Assembly (NCBI GenBank): GCA_014534385.1
Contig: JACVRP010000166.1
Location: 1-7,905, forward strand
Direction: 5' to 3'
Length of the DNA stretch: 7,905 nucleotides
Origin: Cyanobacteria bacterium Co-bin13
GTDB lineage: Bacteria; Cyanobacteriota; Cyanobacteriia; Phormidesmidales; Phormidesmidaceae
Shown here: piece after piece, positions 6,117 through 7,905 of the stretch
Numbering within the stretch: the stretch's first letter is position 1
Layout: every line of letters begins with the position of its first letter
Notes under the pieces: generated by a model
Databases searched by the model: none
What the model was told of the DNA's origin: nothing
Seen by the model: only the letters and a program-made list of their open reading frames with translations
Program-made: the position numbers and the translations under genes

Positions 6117-6392
6117 TTAGTAATCTGCTTTAACTCGCTTTTCAAACTCCTGCCGCACCGATTCTGAGAGATCTACGGCCTCCTGATAGAGCTCTGGGTG
6201 CCGATCCCGCAGCCAGACCAGCAATCGGCTGAATTGAGCATTGCGCAGCTCCAGATCGGCCTGAAAGATCGAAGCAGCCGCCATTTGCGGCGCGTACTGG
6301 GTGGGGTGGCCCTGGTTAACGAAGTGAGCCGTCAATGCCAGCAGGGCCTGCTTGCGGACATCCTCTTGGCTGGGCTCTAATGGAAATGGCAT
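6117..6392 (-). CDS. Small uncharacterised soluble protein (91 aa)
   Basis: I do not recognise this family. The protein has 91 residues, no signal peptide and no membrane segment. It is rich in Glu, Gln, Arg and Ala and looks mostly helical. A middle stretch, QMAAASIFQADLELRNAQF (about 36-54), is followed by a charged C-terminal helix ending EFEKRVKADY. Support for a real gene is the ATG at 6390-6392 preceded by a good Shine-Dalgarno sequence (GAGGAG, read on the minus strand from 6403-6408, 10 nt before the start). It also fits cleanly between two intergenic regions without overlap. It converges with the amine oxidase and is divergent from ctaC across 378 bp. A shorter plus-strand ORF in the same place looks like its shadow. 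Confidence 0.75.
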   Translation of the reverse strand: MPFPLEPSQEDVRKQALLALTAHFVNQGHPTQYAPQMAAASIFQADLELRNAQFSRLLVWLRDRHPELYQEAVDLSESVRQEFEKRVKADY

Positions 6393-6651
6393 AAAAATCA
6401 GTCTCCTCTTCAGGATTGAGCATTCAGGGGTTGACCTGAGCTGTGGCTCAAACGGTTACCCTGTTAAGTTGCCCAGTGAGGGGCAGCCCGATCTCGGCTT
6501 GATCAGGTCCTTCCCAACTGCTTAGACCAGGCCAAGCTTGTCAGATCGTGATTATCCCAGTCCTCCAACCCCACATTTCACGGGGATCAAGCCCAAGAGT
6601 TTACAAAACTAAACAGAACACCCCGAAAACCTGCCTTTAGATGAAACAAAT

Positions 6652-6674
6652 CGAAAGTTTCCCCGCAACTTTCG
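6652..6674. promoter_or_regulatory. Perfect 8-bp inverted repeat upstream of ctaC
   Basis: CGAAAGTT (6652-6659) and AACTTTCG (6667-6674) form a perfect stem with a 7-nt loop, about 97 bp before the ctaC ATG. No T-run follows on the plus strand. On the minus strand it is followed by ATTTGTTT, only weakly terminator-like. It could be an operator or a leader hairpin of ctaC. Confidence 0.35.
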
Positions 6675-6749
6675 GTTCTCACTTCTAGGATCCGAGAGAG
6701 TGCTGGCAAGTGATTTTTCTGCCGTCAGCAAAAATACCTACTGTACAAA

Positions 6750-6763
6750 CTCCCCTAGGGGAG
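6750..6763. promoter_or_regulatory. 14-bp perfect palindrome containing the ctaC ribosome-binding site
   Basis: CTCCCCTAGGGGAG is a perfect palindrome. Its right half plus the next base, AGGGGAGA (6757-6764), is a good Shine-Dalgarno sequence 6 nt before the ATG at 6771. In RNA the CTCCC and GGGAG arms could pair around a CUAG loop and mask the site, or the DNA palindrome could bind a dimeric regulator. The site itself is plain to see; a regulatory role is inference. Confidence 0.5.
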
Positions 6764-6770
6764 AACTGTC

Positions 6771-7772
6771 ATGAAACAGATCCCTGCGCCCATTTGGACT
6801 CTTGTAATTGGGGTAGTAGTTACCCTGGTGAGCATCTGGGCCGGCTATAACCATCACATGTTGCCCGAAGATCAGGCTTCGAGTACAGCTGCCCTGGTGG
6901 ACAACTTCTTTAACGTCATGGTGATGATCGGCACAGCGCTGTTCCTGATGGTCGAGGGCGCTATTGTGTTCTCCATGATCAAGTTTCGTCAGCCGAAGGG
7001 CGACGAAACCGACGGCCTGCCCATCGAAGGCAACCTTCCTCTAGAAGCCTTTTGGACAGCTATTCCCGCCGTTATCTGCATTGCCCTGGGCGTTTACAGC
7101 GTCTTTGTGTTTCAGGAGATGGGCGGCTTTGCCCCCGGTGACCACGCCCACGGCCACGGAACTTTGATGGCTCAAGCCCCAGCTGCCGTCGTTACAGATG
7201 TGGGATCACCGATGCTTGCCGAAGGCGATATCAGCGGGCAGAAGATTCCGGTTTATGGCTTTGGCGCTTCGCCAGAAGAGGAAGGCAACGCGCCCGATCT
7301 GACTGTCAACGTCACTGGGCTTCAGTTTGCCTGGGTATTTACCTATCCTGATTCTGGCATTACCGATGGGGAGCTCCATGTGCCGGTCAACAAAGACGTG
7401 CAGGTTAACATTACGGCCCAGGATGTCATTCACTCGTTCTGGGTTCCCCAGTTTCGGCTTAAGCAAGACGCTATTCCAGGGCAAACGGCTGAGCTGCGCT
7501 TTGTCCCCATTAAGCCCGGCACCTACCCCATCGTCTGCACCGAACTCTGCGGTGCCTACCACGGTGCCATGCGAACTCAGGTGATCGTCCACACAGAAGA
7601 AGAGTTTGCTCAGTGGCGAGACAGCCGCACAGCTGCGGTCTCCCAAAATAGCCCAACGGTTGCCGTCAATCCGGCTGAACGATCCGATGCCGACTATTTA
7701 GCCGCCTATAGTCAGGGGCTGGATCTAGAGGCTCAACTGGTATCTCAACTAGCTCCCTCCCCACAACACTAA
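6771..7772 (+). CDS. ctaC: Cytochrome c oxidase subunit II (CuA subunit)
   Basis: Subunit II of the aa3-type respiratory oxidase takes electrons from cytochrome c6 or plastocyanin at its CuA centre and passes them to subunit I. The 333-residue protein has an N-terminal hydrophobic segment (about 8-26), two further membrane helices (about 48-70 and 91-114), and then a cupredoxin domain (about 174-280) on the outer or lumenal side. The CuA ligands are all present: H221 (DVIHSFWVPQFRL), C256, E258, C260, H264 and M267 (CTELCGAYHGAM). The aromatic stretch of the family, LQFAWVFTYP, is at 184-193. A linker of about 55 residues between helix and cupredoxin carries a His-rich DHAHGHG (124-130), and the last 50 residues are a low-complexity tail. 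The start is supported by AGGGGAGA 6 nt upstream. ctaD begins 23 bp downstream, so the two are almost surely one operon. Confidence 0.97.
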   Translation: MKQIPAPIWTLVIGVVVTLVSIWAGYNHHMLPEDQASSTAALVDNFFNVMVMIGTALFLMVEGAIVFSMIKFRQPKGDETDGLPIEGNLPLEAFWTAIPAVICIALGVYSVFVFQEMGGFAPGDHAHGHGTLMAQAPAAVVTDVGSPMLAEGDISGQKIPVYGFGASPEEEGNAPDLTVNVTGLQFAWVFTYPDSGITDGELHVPVNKDVQVNITAQDVIHSFWVPQFRLKQDAIPGQTAELRFVPIKPGTYPIVCTELCGAYHGAMRTQVIVHTEEEFAQWRDSRTAAVSQNSPTVAVNPAERSDADYLAAYSQGLDLEAQLVSQLAPSPQH

Positions 7773-7795
7773 TCCCTCGCAGTAATCTCTCAGCT

Positions 7796-7905
7796 ATGGT
7801 TCAAGCGACAGACGCCCCTACCGATGCCAAACTCTCCCTCAGCGCGCTGAAGGACTACTCCTTTCCACAAAAACAGTGGAAGTGGTACGACTATTTCACC
7901 TTCAA
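7796..7905 (+). CDS. ctaD: Cytochrome c oxidase subunit I, N-terminal fragment
   Basis: The frame opens at ATG 7796-7798 and stays open to the right edge (36 codons plus 2 bases). The peptide begins MVQATDAPTDAKLS and ends KWYDYFTF, which matches the N-terminal lead-in of cyanobacterial subunit I, normally followed by NTDHKVIG. Subunit I carries haem a, haem a3 and CuB and reduces oxygen; none of those residues lie inside the window. It sits 23 bp after ctaC in the standard ctaC-ctaD(-ctaE) order. No clear Shine-Dalgarno sequence is seen, so translation may be coupled to ctaC or start without one. Confidence 0.9.
   Translation, partial: MVQATDAPTDAKLSLSALKDYSFPQKQWKWYDYFTF

Larger units (their letters stand above)
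6393..6770. promoter_or_regulatory. Divergent intergenic region between the small gene and ctaC
   Basis: These 378 bp contain no credible gene and must hold the promoters of both flanking genes. Visible elements are the Shine-Dalgarno of the minus-strand gene (6403-6408), a small TGAGC/GCTCA hairpin (6437-6450), an 8-bp hairpin at 6652-6674 and a palindrome over the ctaC ribosome-binding site (6750-6763). No convincing -35/-10 pair could be picked by eye. Confidence 0.6.

Overview
The window reads as chromosomal DNA of a cyanobacterium, probably a filamentous Leptolyngbya-type lineage, although the genus is inference. Support comes from four exact copies of the cyanobacterial HIP1 octamer GCGATCGC (1068, 2162, 4143, 5547), a cyanobacterial-style ctaC-ctaD start, an ABA4-like membrane protein, and a CHASE2-GGDEF-EAL protein of a type common in this phylum. 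The content is mostly chromosomal housekeeping and signalling. I see no transposase, CRISPR array, tRNA, rRNA or phage gene.

Left third (1-3568, minus strand): three genes run in the same direction with 63 and 67 bp gaps and could form one transcription unit. In transcription order they are a large membrane c-di-GMP enzyme (CHASE2-GGDEF-EAL, GTG start), a small YccU-type CoA-binding protein, and an ABA4-like membrane protein cut by the left edge.

Middle (3569-4607): about 1.04 kb without a convincing full-length gene. It lies between the divergently read c-di-GMP gene and a plus-strand flavin amine oxidase. It is rich in structure: hairpins near 3585-3621 and 3914-3956, a 9-bp dyad plus CTGAAC repeats at 4240-4291, a long hairpin followed by a T-run at 4370-4440, and three direct copies of AGTTCTTGAA at 4520-4555 just before the amine oxidase. 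A weak minus-strand ORF (3672-3872) has a signal-peptide-like start and a PGRRRGGGS motif that recalls the N-terminus of secreted cyanobacterial DUF928 proteins. This is the most intriguing part of the window: it may hold an unannotated small RNA and an operator array.

Right half (4608-7905): an exported FAD-dependent amine or amino-acid oxidase (plus) converges on a small uncharacterised protein (minus). A 378-bp divergent regulatory region follows, then the cytochrome c oxidase genes ctaC (complete) and ctaD (first 36 codons). The oxidase genes encode the terminal respiratory enzyme. The amine oxidase probably acts outside the cytoplasm on amines or amino acids. No direct functional link between these genes and the c-di-GMP gene can be shown from sequence alone.
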